A stretch of DNA of 64,000 nt from Stercorarius parasiticus (GCA_013396915.1 VWZL01005048.1:84524-148523), one strand, 5' to 3'; shown: positions 24,066 to 64,000, counted from the first letter of the stretch. Notes: generated by a model from the sequence alone, not told the origin. Program-made: numbers and translations.

Positions 24066-24082
24066 CTATTTTTGCACCACCC

Positions 24083-25582
24083 TTTGCATGCTGTGTAGTG
24101 AGGGCTTTCTTTCGAAAAGGACGCTAGCACGTAAAGAACGGAGCAGAGGCCAGAGCCTGAAAACCGAGTGAGCTGATGGCTTTTATAGTCACACTTCACA
24201 AAGCAAACAGCATTTTAATAGCAATAACATGTTTAAAGTAGTGTAAATCTAATGCTGCTGAACGGGGTTTACTAGAGAACGGCCTTCCTCAGCCTTGCAG
24301 AGTTGCTACGCCAGAGATAGCAGTAATGCTTTTTCCCCCAGACCCACGCCAACTTTCTCAAACAAAATAGAACAAATCTGTAATCTGTTGCTGTTACTCC
24401 ACGTACCCTAAATAACACCTAAGGATCTACAGGAGTTTTTAATGATTTGGATCTTTGGAGCAACTAAGCCCCAAGAACTGGCTGGTGGGCAAAAACCAGA
24501 AGACAATGTTGAGCTTTTCTGTGAAAATTCCAATCCTGGTGGCATTTAATAGGGCCACTCGCAGCACTACTGTTTCAAGCAAAACTGTTAACAAAATACT
24601 AAGACCTTTTTTCATTTTGAGAGAATTTGAGGCACTTTAGATTCAGTATAAAGGAGTTCTTACACACACGCTATTTAGAGAGATGAAATCCTGAAGTTTA
24701 CGCCCATCTTTGTTCTACCCTGAACTGTAGGGACAGGGATCTTGCCTCCCTCTTGCTCTTCCCTCGCTGTCCCCCAGCCTGCTGCTGCCACCACAGGCCA
24801 AGTCACCCAACCAGACCAGGACACAGTGTCTCCACCTGAATGACCTGGGGTTTCCTTCCACCGCTCCAGCCGTGTCTGCTCTCAAGACCGACTGATCTCA
24901 AAGAACAGCTTCTCTCATTTCTTTCCAGACTTCCCTACGCTTGCTCGCTGGAAGAGGAGCTGTCATTAACATCTGTTCTCACATTTTTACACTGGAGCTC
25001 TGCGAATCTTAAATCAAAGGAAATGCGTACACAGTCAAAACACACTTCTAATTTCTGCCTTCGTATTTCCCAAAAATTTCCTTTTACAAACTTTCAACAA
25101 TTAATGCCAATGAGAAATGTAACTAAAGTGCTAAATCTCGCTATACAAACTTGAAATTTGCTGTAGCCCTTTTAACTCTTCTTCAGAGTTACTGCTGTAG
25201 AGGAGACACTGGGTTACGATTCCATTCTGCAGTATCCCAGGTTGGGAGATCTCCACTGAAACACCCACCCAGCACCGTATGAACACACCTCGTCTGTGCC
25301 AGGGCACGGCAACGAGCCTGCCCGTAGTTTTAAGCTCTAGGAATGCAGTCCTCACAGTTATCCTCACCAAACAACTCGCCAAACAGCTGGGTCATTCCCT
25401 CTAGTACAGGAACGACCCACAGCAAGGGATCTGCGGCACTTTAGGGTAGAGGGCGCTTTGCTTCTCTGGAGGAGCTGACCTAAATTACACCCTGACGGAC
25501 AATACAGTGATGCCCACAGATAATAATAAAGTCCATGGATGCCCTCTGTTGAGCACTCCACCAGCCCTGTGAAGCACCTCAA
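24083..25582. other. Intergenic/3' UTR region between MPRIP and PLD6
   Basis: MPRIP and PLD6 are tail-to-tail, so this 1.5 kb probably holds the PLD6 3' UTR on the minus strand. No coding region, known repeat or structured RNA is evident. A minus-strand AATAAA overlaps the PLD6 stop region (25586-25591) but is too close to the coding end to be a confident signal. Confidence 0.6.
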
Positions 25583-26139
25583 TCATTTATTGTCTTTGGA
25601 AAAAAATTTGTAGTTGATGGGATTGTACTTCTCCCAAATCCTTTCAAACTCATCCAGAAAAGGCTTCACATACTCGACATCCTCCGTGACCAGTACGTTC
25701 TCCCGGTTGTTCTGGATCGCTTGGGTGGTCCAGTTGAGGGAGCCCGTGATGAGCATCCTCCTGTCCACGATAGCGAACTTGTGGTGCATGTAACCGCTCT
25801 CCTGGTCGTGGCGCACCTGGATCCCTACAAAGACACAACCACCTCTTCAGTGGCGACCGATGCCATCGCCCAACAGCCGCCCCAGCACCCGGCCGTGCCC
25901 TGCCCCGCGGCCGCCTCACCGGCCTGCCGGAGGAGGCCGATCTGGGAGCCCTGCAGCCCCATGTACTGGGCGTCAGTGACAATGCGGACGCGGACGCCGC
26001 GGCGGTGGAGGAGCCAGACGGCGCGGCCCAGCTGCGGGCTGGAGAAGGCGAAGAGGCAGATGTCGAGGGAGCGGCGGGCGGTGAGGAGATGCCGCAGGAG
26101 GCGGCTGAGGGGGCAGTCGCCGTGCGGCAGCGGGCAGTG
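25583..26139 (-). CDS. PLD6: PLD6 (mitochondrial phospholipase D6 / Zucchini), N-terminus missing
   Basis: PLD6 sits on the outer mitochondrial membrane. It is described as a cardiolipin hydrolase and as the Zucchini endonuclease of primary piRNA biogenesis. Two coding exons are visible on the minus strand: 26139-25920 (CPLPHGDC...[18 protein letters not shown]...[11 protein letters not shown]) and 25824-25583 ([20 protein letters not shown]...[19 protein letters not shown]). They are separated by a 95-bp GT-AG intron in phase 1. The single PLD catalytic motif HxKxxxxD is intact as HHKFAIVD, and the LNWT segment follows as in the family. TGA at 25583-25585 ends the frame. Upstream of the N at 26140 I find no homologous N-terminal membrane anchor and no in-frame ATG before a stop, so about 50-60 residues are probably lost in a collapsed gap. 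The family assignment is secure. Confidence 0.93.
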
Positions 26140-26480
26140 NACGGCCGCGGTGTCGAGCGGCCCCCCCCCAGCCGACCGCCTTGCCGGCCCCCGGGGGCTC
26201 GGGCTGCCTCGGGGAGGCGGGGGGAAGGCGGCCCCGGAGGCAGTGAAGAGCGGCCCCCGGCCACCCTCGCCTGACTGGGCGCACTGAGGAGCGGCTCCGA
26301 CCGACTAACTCTTCCCCAACACCCGCCGGCTCCCCGGCATCACCAGGTCCCGGCTGAGGGGACAGGGACAGACAGCCGCCGGCTACCCGGCGTCACCAAG
26401 TCCCGGCTGAGGGGACAAGGGTGGCAGAATTAGGGCACAAAGGCCCGGGCTGTAACCGCAGGGCGGTGGTGGCTCTCCCC
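25850..26480 (-). promoter_or_regulatory. PLD6: CpG island over PLD6 exon 1 and promoter
   Basis: Very GC- and CpG-rich stretch covering PLD6 exon 1 and the sequence just upstream. It contains an assembly N at 26140 and a two-copy 53-bp direct repeat at 26324-26424. It is likely the PLD6 promoter; no TATA box is evident. Confidence 0.65.
26324..26424. repeat. 53-bp direct repeat, two imperfect copies
   Basis: Copies begin at 26324 and 26377, each starting CGCCGGCT and sharing GTCCCGGCTGAGGGGACA. They lie in the GC-rich region upstream of PLD6. Confidence 0.8.
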
Positions 26481-26519
26481 CGGCTCCCACCTCCGCTCGG
26501 CCAGGCAGAAATCACGCTG

Positions 26520-29077
26520 GGATAAAGAAAGATCCGGCTTTAATCAGTTTGTCTCTAAGGCATACCGTTCAGAGGGAAGGAGGGTGGTGAAAGATGGCTG
26601 CAGACGTGACTTTTCGTTAATTAAGTTGTGCACATTCCAGCTATCGCTGACGGCAAAAGGAGCGCCCGCGGCCTGATCCGCAAGCTGCAGGAACTTGCCC
26701 AGACAATTATATGGTAATCCCAGGTGTAGATCTGTTCTGGCAGGCAAGCACAGCTGGTTTTATGCTACGCAGGAGGCCTAGGTTCACAGCGACTCTCCCC
26801 TTTCTTTCCTGTACTTAAATTAGTGTTTTCCTTGCCCTGGCTCAAAAATGGTATGTTAGCCAGCGAGTGGTTGTCCGTGACAGCCCTGTTTTGGATCAGG
26901 ACGGAGACAGATGGACCTTGCATACAACTCGCCGCTGACACAAGCGCAAGGAAGAAAATGCAGGCTCATGCTCAGCCTGGTGATCACCATTTTTCTGTCT
27001 TTGAAAAAGAGCACACCTCTGTTCAGAAACGGGGGCTTTGCTACTGGCTGCTTATGCAGCAACTGCGGGCTAGCTAGAGACTCAGTTTTAATGTGTGATT
27101 GCTTGGGAGAGCTATTCTTTAAAAGATAAAAACAGTTCAGCAATCGAGAAGGTCTAAATGCCAAATAATGTCTTACCTATTGTGTTACACAGCTCTGAAG
27201 TGGATCAGAATAGCTTTCAAGTAGGAAAAAAAAAAAAAAAGTAGATCACTTAAAAGGTAGCCCCAAGAGCAAGCACTGACCTAGTACCAGAAATTCCGCT
27301 TCACTAGTCCACGCTTCTCTAGTGACTTCTGCAACTTTTATCCCAGCCTCAGTGGGTTTTGGTTTTCCCTCGTGAGTCACACCCAGCGCACAGGAAGCAA
27401 GATGCACACGCTATTCAAACCTTCCTTTCCTGGGGATAGAGCTTGAGCACCTCTTTTGTTTCCCCGCCTCCTTATTGACAAATTGGGAAATGCAAGGCCT
27501 TTTTGCAAACCCTGAAATTAAATAAGTGGTTAGTTTTTGAAGTGACAGAGTACTGCCCTTTTCCAAGCATCTGTTGGCTGTTTGAATATCCTACAGTTGT
27601 TTTTTATGTCCAGTCAAACATTTTCAATTCATATATGGAGCAAGAGATGCTCAGATGTGTACAAGAAACAAAGTTCAGAGGAAAAGACCTGTTAAATTCT
27701 GTAAATTAGATCAAGGCTAAGATGCAGGAATTACCTTGTGGATCAACTGCTGCTTCCCCCACCCCAACACAGACACACACTGAAAATCAACACAAAACTA
27801 GGCTTTGTCCATTTTACAAAAATAGCTCTTAATGAGATTTAATGCCTGTCTCTATTTTACAGATGTTCCAGACAAAAATCAACCTGCATATTTTATACAT
27901 AAGAACAGAACTCGTGACAAGTTGGAACATCCCCTCTGAGCTTGAGTCTTGTTTGAATGAGTGTAGAAGGTCACCTGTGTAAAACCTGCCCCTAACTTGT
28001 TAAAAATCTCTACGGTAACATCAAGTTTTCCCAACAATGATCCAGGAAAAGACGACAAAAAAAAAAAAAAAAAGACTTCACAACAGAAACTGTAATTCCT
28101 TACAATACAGATAAGGAATATCCGTTTAGGTAATTAAAAAATGCACCAATGTTTCCATGAACTATTAAGCATTCAAAATGGCTACTATAGAGTTATATAA
28201 GAAGGGAGCACCTACAGGTTGGATCTTTTCTGCTTAACTTAATTAGGAAGCTAGAAAACTATTTCTGAAGACAGAACACCATCAGCAACCTTATCTTGGC
28301 GAGGTTACCTTCATTACCTGGAAGTTTTGCAACCACAGGCAAAACAAGGTGAGTGTTTTACCCTCTAGAGAGGCAAGCAGGCTGCATTTTGAGACTCCTT
28401 ATATTACAGTTTCCCCCCACCCCAGACAAGATTTCCAAAGCAAATGCTGAACCTGTCTCAAGTTAAGATACAAATAAATAAAGTGGAGTGACAGGACTCC
28501 AATAGGATATCCTGACTTATGCTACAGCAGAAAATAGTCTCTTCTTAAATCCGAGCATAAAGTGGTTTGAAATAATTTACACATGATCCATACCCTGTGA
28601 CGTGTCACTTATTTTTGGTTCTTCTTCTCTCAGGCGTTTAGGAGATTCATGTGGGATTCAGAGAGATTAACTATATCCACTCCCAGGAGTTCTGGATGTT
28701 GTCACAGGTATCCGAGTCTTGCCCATGAAATCTAAAACTGAGGTCTACTGCTGCACCATAATGCTTAATGAGGACAGTGTGAGATTTTAATTAAGTCATA
28801 CTGATTCCTTGAGTGTTGCTGTGTTTTAGTCTTGAGTGTGGAGGTCTAGATTTAGAGTTGAGTTTCGGGACAGACAGCAGCACTATTTATTAGCACTTAT
28901 TAGTCCAGTCTCACAGCAATTAGAAAAGACTCAAGTCACTCTTCAAGTTAGTTTGAGGACCAGAAGAATAGTGATGAAGTTTCACTATCCGCCTAATGCA
29001 TGTGCTGCAGGCTCAGCAGAGGCAACTCGGGGTTCCCTGCGATTATCTGAAGGCAGCAAGTGAGGTTTGGGCACCCT
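26520..29077 (-). other. FLCN: FLCN 3' UTR and downstream region
   Basis: No coding exon is recognised. As FLCN ends at 29078 on the minus strand, its 3' UTR occupies the right part of this interval. Candidate minus-strand poly(A) signals are AATAAA at 28886-28891 and ATTAAA near 26540. A-runs occur near 27225 and 28058. The left part just right of the PLD6 CpG island could be spacer. Confidence 0.5.
28886..28891 (-). terminator. FLCN: Candidate FLCN polyadenylation signal
   Basis: AATAAA on the minus strand, about 190 bases after the FLCN stop codon. Weak support; a longer 3' UTR is equally possible. Confidence 0.3.
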
Positions 29078-39940
<10,863 letters not shown>

Positions 39941-39970
39941 AGTGAGAGCTCAGCACATGCGTCAGGCCTC
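39941..39970 (-). other. FLCN: FLCN 5' UTR part of the first coding exon
   Basis: Thirty bases precede the ATG and are bounded upstream by a good acceptor (CTCCCTTCAG, ending at 39971), so at least one non-coding 5' exon must lie further right, in the CpG island. I could not fix its boundaries. Confidence 0.7.
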
Positions 39971-40039
39971 CTGAAGGGAGAAAGCACACAATATTAGCAC
40001 AACAGACATTAAAGCATCTCTGAGGCCCGAGCGGTGCAA

Positions 40040-41050
40040 GTCCTGCTCTGTGTCCCTCCAGCAGCTCAACCTAAGGGACCAGCACACCTCCACCACAGGG
40101 CGACCCGAACAAGGGCCAACCCTTCGTGCCCTGATAGGATGGGACTACCGCAGACCAACCCCCCCGTGGCCGGGTCCCCGACCCTCAGCCGGGACACCTC
40201 AGGCCCCACAGGGGGGAACGTGACCGGACCGGACCCCCCGTGCCCGGATACCTCCGGTCCTACATGGACAGACCGGACCTCCGTGCCCGGGCAGCTCGGG
40301 CCCTGCTGGAGCCTCCCCCCGCCCGGAGGCCTCAGGCCGTAACGGGTCGGGACCAGCCCTGCTCAGCGCCCCCGGACCCGAACGCCTCGGGCCCAGTCAC
40401 GTCTCAGGCCCTACCCCTCCGGGCCGCGGCCTCCCCGCTCCGACACCGGCCCGGCCCGGCCCCCAGCGTCCCGTCCCGCTCACCGCCGCTCCGGGTTCCC
40501 CCACCCCGTCCCGTCCCGTCCCGTATCAGCGGGCGCCTGACACAGCCTGACCCACCGGCCCGTACCATCCCTACCGGTAGCCGGGGGAGGGGGAGAGGGT
40601 CAGACAGCTTCCCGGCCGACCGCCCACCCGCCACCGCCACGGAGCGGCGGGGAGAGGGAGAAGGAAGCGGGAGGGAGGGAGAAGGCCGTTCGTACCGCGG
40701 TNCGCAGAGATTCTAAAACTGTGTCTGACCCTCGGCAGCCGAGACGGGGCGAGCGGCCGCCTGCGAGCCCGCTGGCGCTGTAGCCGGAGCGGGCCGCACT
40801 CCCCCCGCGGGGTGGTACGGGCCTTACGGCGGCCCCCGGGAGGGGACGGGGCGGGGCGGCCCGTGCGCAGGCGCCGTGCGCGGGCGGGGCGCCGTGAGGG
40901 GAAGCGGCCTCCGGCGGGGACCGGGGTGGTGACTGCCAGGGCAGGAGGGGCGTCGCCGTCGGCTCCCTTTGTGTCTCCCGTGTCCCCACCGCAGGCGGGG
41001 CCCGGCTTCTCCCGTCAAGACGTTCAATAGAAGCACTGGCAGCAGCCATC
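40040..41050 (-). promoter_or_regulatory. FLCN: CpG island, FLCN promoter and 5' non-coding exon(s)
   Basis: About 1 kb of very GC- and CpG-rich sequence just upstream of the FLCN coding start, interrupted by one N at 40702. The non-coding first exon of FLCN should lie here. Proline/arginine-rich open frames on both strands (for example 40240-40716) are composition artefacts. Confidence 0.7.
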
Positions 41051-44000
41051 GGGTGTTGTAGCGCCTTAAACTAATTAGAACGTAAGAGTGTTATCTTTCC
41101 CCACACCATTTACAAAGCGGTTACATCAAGATGTTTACGCGGGTAAACCCCAGGTTAGAACTCTGAAGTACTTGAGTTAAGCATGTTCCAGACTCTTCAA
41201 TACGCATCCTCTATCCATTAGAGTACTCCAGCATCTCTTTGGGGTATCAAATTTTGTTAGAGGATCATTTATCTCTAGAAAACTATGATGGAAAAATATA
41301 CCCAATTCCACGTGAACTATTAATCCTTCCAGACTTCAACATAATAAAAGTACTGGATTGCTCCTGCCCCTTTACCTTGGAGTTGACCCCTACAGAGTTC
41401 TAAATGCCCTAGTCTGAATAAAAGCAATAAGCCTTCCACAAGATAACGTCACGGATCATTTGGTAAATAAATCATTCAAATAAAACTTGTACTTAAATCC
41501 CAAGAAAGAGCAGCTATCACTGATACCGGTACAATATATACCTCTGGATCCAAGCAGCCACACATGGACTAAGAATTACACCTCTGAAGAAAACAATACC
41601 GGGATGGTCAGCGAGACAGATGATGATCATAACACAAAGATCAAATACGAATAGAAACGTTTGATCCAAAATCCATCTAATCCTGGAGCCCATCTGGGAC
41701 AAGGGCCAGTAGCAGCACTTTCTGAGGGAGACACGCGATTTGCACAAAAAGAACTACTATTTCTACTGGAGAGAGTTCAGGAGAGCTCAGAAAAGCCACC
41801 AGCAGAGCTTGAAGAGCCCCCGAGCAGAGGCCACTACCACCAGCAGCAGACAACTAGCAGCTTCCCACCAGTCGGCCAGAATCACACGTCCTGAGAAGTC
41901 ACAAGAACAAAAGACATGCCCCACCCTCCCCCCACCCCCCCAAAAAAAGCCCAACTAAGGAAAAGCCAAATACAAAAGACCTACTGTCTCATTTAAGACA
42001 AACTAAGAAGAACGACTCGTTTGTTATCTTTATTTTCCAATAGTACATTTAAACAACTTCTCAGGACTAACCTCCTCAGCCAGTTTGGCCATGCAGAAAA
42101 CATTTCCTATGTTATACAGATCGCCTACGACAACACATACAACGGGTGGCGGTGGTGCTGTAGAACAGAGAAAGGAAGTTGTATGGAAGGAGGCGGCTGG
42201 AGTTACGCAAACGCGGTGCTACAGGAGTGTTCGCAGAGGTGGCTAATGGGGGCTCCTCCGTGGCACAAAACCAGGAGAGGTGGTTGAACACAAACAGCTT
42301 CTAACTCTTGTCTTCTTCAAACCCTTTTATTACCTGCTAAGCATAACTGGAGACCCCTCCTGTGGCTAAGGAGTGTAGTTGCAAGTCTAGTGCTACCTTC
42401 AGAACTGCATTTCAGACCTTGGCTAATTCAGATGCATGAAAACAGGAGTTAGATATCAAAGCGTGCACTCGGTATTTCATGAACACATCTTGTGGCCATG
42501 CTTGACGGGAAGAACAAGCCACAGGACCTCTGAGACTCTTATGTTCGGAGGAGCATAGCACACAGTGTTCTTACATTTGATCAGAAGTCCTTCCCTGCAA
42601 TAAATACAAATTAAAACCAGAAAGCTAAGTGTGCTCAAAGCATCTCAGCTGACCACAGCCCATGCAATTAGTTCCAAGACTTGAAGGAGCTACTTCATTA
42701 AAAATCTGACTTAATTTCAACAGTATCTCAAGACATGCAGACACCAGACCGTATGTGTTTATCAAACTTATTACTTAAAAGCCTTTCCCTGAAGCACTTT
42801 TGGTGAATGCTTTATCTCTACTGATTCTACAGGTGGGACCTGACTTTGAATTTTCAACAGCAATCGGAGTTGAACAGCACAACTATCCACGTGAGAAAGG
42901 AACCTTAGCAGTTCTCTAACCTTAAAAACATTTGCCCTCTTAAAAATCAGATTAAGAACAAGTGTAATATATCATTTGAAACTATTACGTAGCTATTTCT
43001 ACCATTCTTTTGATGTGAGCATGGATTTATTTTATCTACTTTAGGCAAAAAAGATAACATAGCTGCTGTTTGCCAGCTGCATGTATTAGTTTGTTGCCAA
43101 TTCCACAGACAGAAAGCCATCCTGCAGCTCTCAGCAGGTAAATCCACGCTCACTAAGAGGAACTAGGTGGTAGAAAAGCTCAGCCCCTGCAAAGTGGACA
43201 TTTATGGTTCTTCTCCAACTTCATGAAAGCATCCTGTATACATTCTCCCCCCCCTGCAAGTAAGCCCTTGGCAACGAGCGGCAAGCCATCCACATTTTTG
43301 GCTCAGTGGCAGTCTGGGGTTAGTCATTTGCAGTCCTTTCTATGACTGCCGCACGTTGCTGTAAACACTTTGACAACCCAGCCTTGTGCTTGAGCCCACC
43401 GCATTACTAATATACTAATTTAACACTCCCACAGTACCAGCGGAGAAAATTGCATAAGCATGTTCAGCATTGAAATCACTGCAGGATTAACTTGGAGAAA
43501 AAAAAAAAACCCTTTAAAAATCATAAATATCTTTAATTGCAAGACTGGTAAGGCAAGTTATGAAAAAAACCCCCAAGATTTCGCTTTAAGATCAGGTGTA
43601 AAAGTTGCCTTCGAATATGGAAGTCTCTATGATAGGAAGCACAAGTACTCAATGGTGAGCTACTACCACTATGGACCTATGCTCTGCTCAATACTAAACT
43701 GCTATTTTATACGTTTAAAAGTGTCATTCACCACACCTAGAGAACAACCTAGGGGCATTTCTCTTCTACTAGAAAGCACACCGCTTCCACAGAGGCTCTG
43801 CTAGAATTAAGACACCAGTTTTAAATGAAAAGCCCAGGAGTTCTGTGTCAGCACTGGAAGCACAAACAGAGTATTTTCAACTACGGGTGACCTGGATACA
43901 TAGAAGCTTCCCACGGCAAGAGCCAGAAATGCTCAGCTCCCACTTGGGCTCCTGAACAAAAGCTGGCAGGTTAGCAGCAGCAAGCAGCTCCCGGTCAGGC

Positions 44001-45166
44001 ATTTAAGCAGGAAGCTCCGGATGCCGAGCTTCTCGCAGTCTGACTTGACGACAGGTTTTATTTATGCCTGATAGTAGGAGATTTGCACCGACACAAAGTG
44101 TTTCAAAGGTGTTTTAACAGTGAGAATCTTCAGATACAGGACAGCTACAGAAAATTAAAAACCCTATTGATTTGAGGGGTGAAGCACTTAAAGAATCCAA
44201 CAACAAAGTTTTTATGTTTAAAACAGTGAATTAAAAACCAGGAGGCATTCCAGCACATTATCTCCAAATAAAATCCTGCATTTTGAGAGCTGTATAGCAT
44301 TCTATGTTCCATGTAAAATTATCTTATCTGGAAACAAAGATCTATAGCATGGCCTTCACTTATTTCCACCAAAGAAAAGTATTAGCCTGTTGAATACCTT
44401 TTGTATAGGAAATTTCTTTTGGTGTGAACAACTTCATACCTAGAATCCTCCAGAACACCAAGATCTTTCAAATACCCTTTTGTTTAGGTCTAATAAGTTT
44501 GATCTAAGAGCAAATGTTATTAGGAGATATTTTGTACCAGAAATTTAAAATCATAAATAGCTGTCACGCATGGATTTCTGCTTTTCAGCAAAACTACCTT
44601 AAAATGCTCATCCTTTTGGGAAGAACTCAGTTCTTATTTCATTTAATAGACAGCAGCCAGCTACACTGGGCATATGCAAATTATAATGTAGATAATTTAC
44701 TTAAACTCCCCCCCCCATATGATAAATCTGCGCTTTGAGCCAACTTTAAATACAGAATAATGAACCAGTAATTATCTTGTAAGCGAACGAACACTAGTTT
44801 GTATTCTTCCCTGAATAACACTTTTTTTTTTTCAGAAGAGAAAAAAAGGACTGCTACAGAAACACAGCAACATTCAAACCCTTTAAAACAAAAGGTAGAT
44901 TATTTAATGCATTAACGATGTTAATCTGAAGATAAATAAATCCACAACAGACTTTTAAGTTTCTTTTGAGATTTCCTTTTTCTTTGCAGAGAGTATTTCT
45001 GATATTATACAGTACTGAGAGTGCGTTCTTTTATTTTCTTAATGTCCAGGTGAAAAGCAAAGCTCAGTTCTCTCTGCTCTCTTCGTGGAACTCCTCAATG
45101 CCCTATTCCAGGCGTGATTCTTTCATAAGCTTTTACTTGAAAGCGGAGTGGCGAGCAACATGAATT
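41051..45166. other. Region between FLCN promoter and COPS3 stop
   Basis: About 4 kb of AT-rich sequence without recognisable exons or CR1 copies. The right edge must contain the COPS3 3' UTR (minus strand), with a candidate AATAAA at 45030-45035. Open frames at 41661-41894 and 43460-43804 resemble nothing I know. Confidence 0.6.
45030..45035 (-). terminator. COPS3: Candidate COPS3 polyadenylation signal
   Basis: AATAAA on the minus strand, about 130 bases after the COPS3 stop codon. Other AT-rich candidates exist further left, so this is only one possibility. Confidence 0.35.
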
Positions 45167-57060
<11,894 letters not shown>

Positions 57061-57130
57061 CTTGGCGGCTGGCGGCGCGGCCGGGAGCGGCGGGGGGAAG
57101 CGNGGCCCCTCACATCGCGATACGGGGCCC

Positions 57131-58019
57131 TCAGCGGGTTGATCCCCTGAGGAATTTAATTCTTTATTGAGGTTAATTCGGTTGGTATTAATGGAATTGC
57201 ATTCTCCACCCGTACAGGAGGCAGTAATGTGGCCCTTGCGTTGCGGCGGGCAGGGAATTGGTCAGTCCCTCAGTACACTGTGGAGGAGGAGGAAATTCCT
57301 GGCTGCGTGTCATTCCTGTATGTATTCCCTCGCTGTGGAGTCAGAAATGTCAAGTTACGCTTAAATCCCGTTCCTTGCAACAAACAAGATGCCTCCGGTG
57401 CGAGTGAAAGCGGAACACAGACTTGAAACTTCATCTGTTTTCCCTCCTCACTTCACTTCTATGTTTCCCCTCGCGGCCTGGCTGCCAGTCCCACTCCTTT
57501 CGTCATTCACGCTGTGACCTTCCCCAAATCACCTGATCTCCACAGCTCATTTGCCCTTCCTGTGAAACAAGGACGAGATATTCTGCTGGAAAACATTCTG
57601 GAATTGAAAGATGAAATGTTTTGGAACCACTAGAGCCGTATTATTGCCATTGACTAAAATCTTTTCTTTCCCAGCTCAGCCTTTGCCTAATCCTGTTAGT
57701 CACACTCGGCGTCCTCCCCCTTCTTTAGCAGCTTTAATCCCCGCTGTGTTTTTTGAACAGTGATCTTTGGTCCTGTTTCAGAATATACAGAATATCGTGC
57801 TGTGCTGTTTCTATGTCAGTGCTTCTTTGGGGTCCAGGTATTGTCTTTTGAGGGTTCCCATCAGCCGCTGAGGACTGAGCTGTGTCACATCGAGTGAGAT
57901 CCTGGGCAGACTATGCCCCCTCCCCACGAATGGGTAGAAATGGGTGTATTTTATGTCAAGGCTTAGCTGCAAAAATCACATTATGGCCGTCCCCAAACCA
58001 TGCACATGTGCCCCCAAAG
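57131..58019. other. Spacer between COPS3 and NT5M promoters
   Basis: About 0.9 kb of moderate-GC sequence between two head-to-head genes. I see no exon, known repeat or RNA gene. Confidence 0.6.
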
Positions 58020-63315
<5,296 letters not shown>

Positions 63316-64000
63316 ACCTTGGCCTTCTGTGGCCACCTGGGGCTGTGGCCACCCTCTTCTGTCCCTGCGGAGTCCTGCTGAAGGCTGAAACCACAGATGG
63401 ACAGACAGATGGACGCTGTCCCTGCTGTGGAGAGGAAGAGGAGGAGGACGTGAAGTGCCACAGCCACTTGGACCCAGGGAGCGGACTCCAGCCCGGCTGT
63501 GCCACAAGGGACCAGCAGCAGGATTGACTCCATGGGTCTGGCAGCCCAGCTGGGGGACATTTCCTGCCAGCTCTGGGGGTCTCTGTGCTGCATCTGCACC
63601 CCCACGATGGCATTTCTGACAGACGTGGCCACCCTCAGGGTGTCCCTGCCCTTATCCGGTGCACTGCGTGGCACATGTCAGCTCTCCATCCTGCTCTCTG
63701 TCTTGCAGTCAGGGATCGTGTAGGTGGTTCGTTGCATCCTTGCAGGGCTTCATACCAAGGGGCTGCCTCGGGGGACGTTTCCCTCCTGGCCGGCACCCGG
63801 GTCCAGGGAGAGGGGCGGCTGGAAGGGCAGGGGGAGCTGGTGGATACTGCCCAGGCTCCCTGCACTGGCTCAGCTGTGCTGTTCCTTGCGGCCAATACAA
63901 TGGGACGGCCCCATGCTTCCCTGCAGGAAGAGTCCCTGCACTGGAATAGGGGGACAGCACCACTCCTCCCGTGGATGTGGCATTGGGGAGGGAGCCCTGA
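63316..64000 (+). other. NT5M: NT5M 3' UTR
   Basis: GC-rich non-coding sequence after the TAA. No AATAAA is present before the window end; the variant AATACA at 63894-63899 is the only candidate signal I see, so the 3' end may lie beyond the window. Confidence 0.55.

Larger units (their letters stand above)
16502..24082 (+). other. MPRIP: MPRIP 3' UTR (probable, about 7.5 kb)
   Basis: No open frame here resembles a protein. The stretch ends in an AT-rich segment with a canonical AATAAA at 24060-24065 followed by a T/G-rich downstream region, which suits the distal cleavage site. Earlier AATAAA signals at 17570 and 20866 could give shorter forms. A GAG-rich run lies at 21289-21324, and there are poly-A/poly-T tracts near 20065, 21520 and 21960. 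The UTR's extent is inferred from the absence of other genes and the final signal; transcript data would be needed to prove it. Confidence 0.55.

Noticed and set aside
25650..26264. 204-codon Ala/Ser/Pro-rich minus-strand frame over PLD6
   Set aside because: The true PLD6 frame is different ([14 protein letters not shown] and HHKFAIVD); this is a shadow frame.
40034..41049. Pro/Arg/Ala-rich open frames on both strands near 40-41 kb
   Set aside because: Caused by CpG-island composition at the FLCN promoter; one crosses an N and none resembles a protein family.
41661..43804. Small open frames between FLCN and COPS3 as new genes
   Set aside because: All under 115 codons, no domain or splice-supported continuation, AT-rich background.

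Overview
This is a vertebrate, almost certainly bird, nuclear genome window. The evidence is intron-rich genes with GT-AG junctions, CpG-island promoters, and CR1 LINE fragments with the typical 3' tail. The species cannot be told from the sequence. Five genes that I recognise from protein sequence lie in the order MPRIP(+) - PLD6(-) - FLCN(-) - COPS3(-) - NT5M(+). This is the gene neighbourhood of human 17p11.2 (Birt-Hogg-Dube / Smith-Magenis region).

Layout. 1-24 kb: the 3' half of MPRIP, a myosin phosphatase-RhoA scaffold. It has a 3.87-kb coiled-coil exon, seven small exons, two alternative C-terminal exons and a long 3' UTR ending near 24.08 kb. 25.6-26.1 kb: the two coding exons of PLD6, tail-to-tail with MPRIP; its N-terminus is lost at an assembly N. 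29.1-40 kb: all 11 coding exons of FLCN. My exon boundaries sum to 1740 nt, or 579 residues, the same length as human folliculin. 45.2-57.1 kb: all 12 coding exons of COPS3, which sum to 1272 nt, or 423 residues, the human length. 58.2-63.3 kb: five exons of NT5M, whose first exon is disrupted by a gap and a short duplicated segment. COPS3 and NT5M are head-to-head with separate CpG islands.

The genes are not an operon; they are a conserved syntenic set with separate functions: actomyosin scaffolding, mitochondrial-surface piRNA/phospholipid nuclease, Rag/mTORC1 and AMPK signalling, COP9 signalosome, and mitochondrial nucleotide turnover. I found no RNA gene, CRISPR array or unknown multi-gene system. 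The most interesting observations are structural. They are a GC-AG intron in FLCN, an A43 tract against a FLCN splice acceptor, loss of the human FLCN poly-C mutation hotspot, inverted CR1 copies flanking four MPRIP exons, a TISU/YY1-like start and tandem CRE sites in COPS3, and an assembly artefact in NT5M exon 1.
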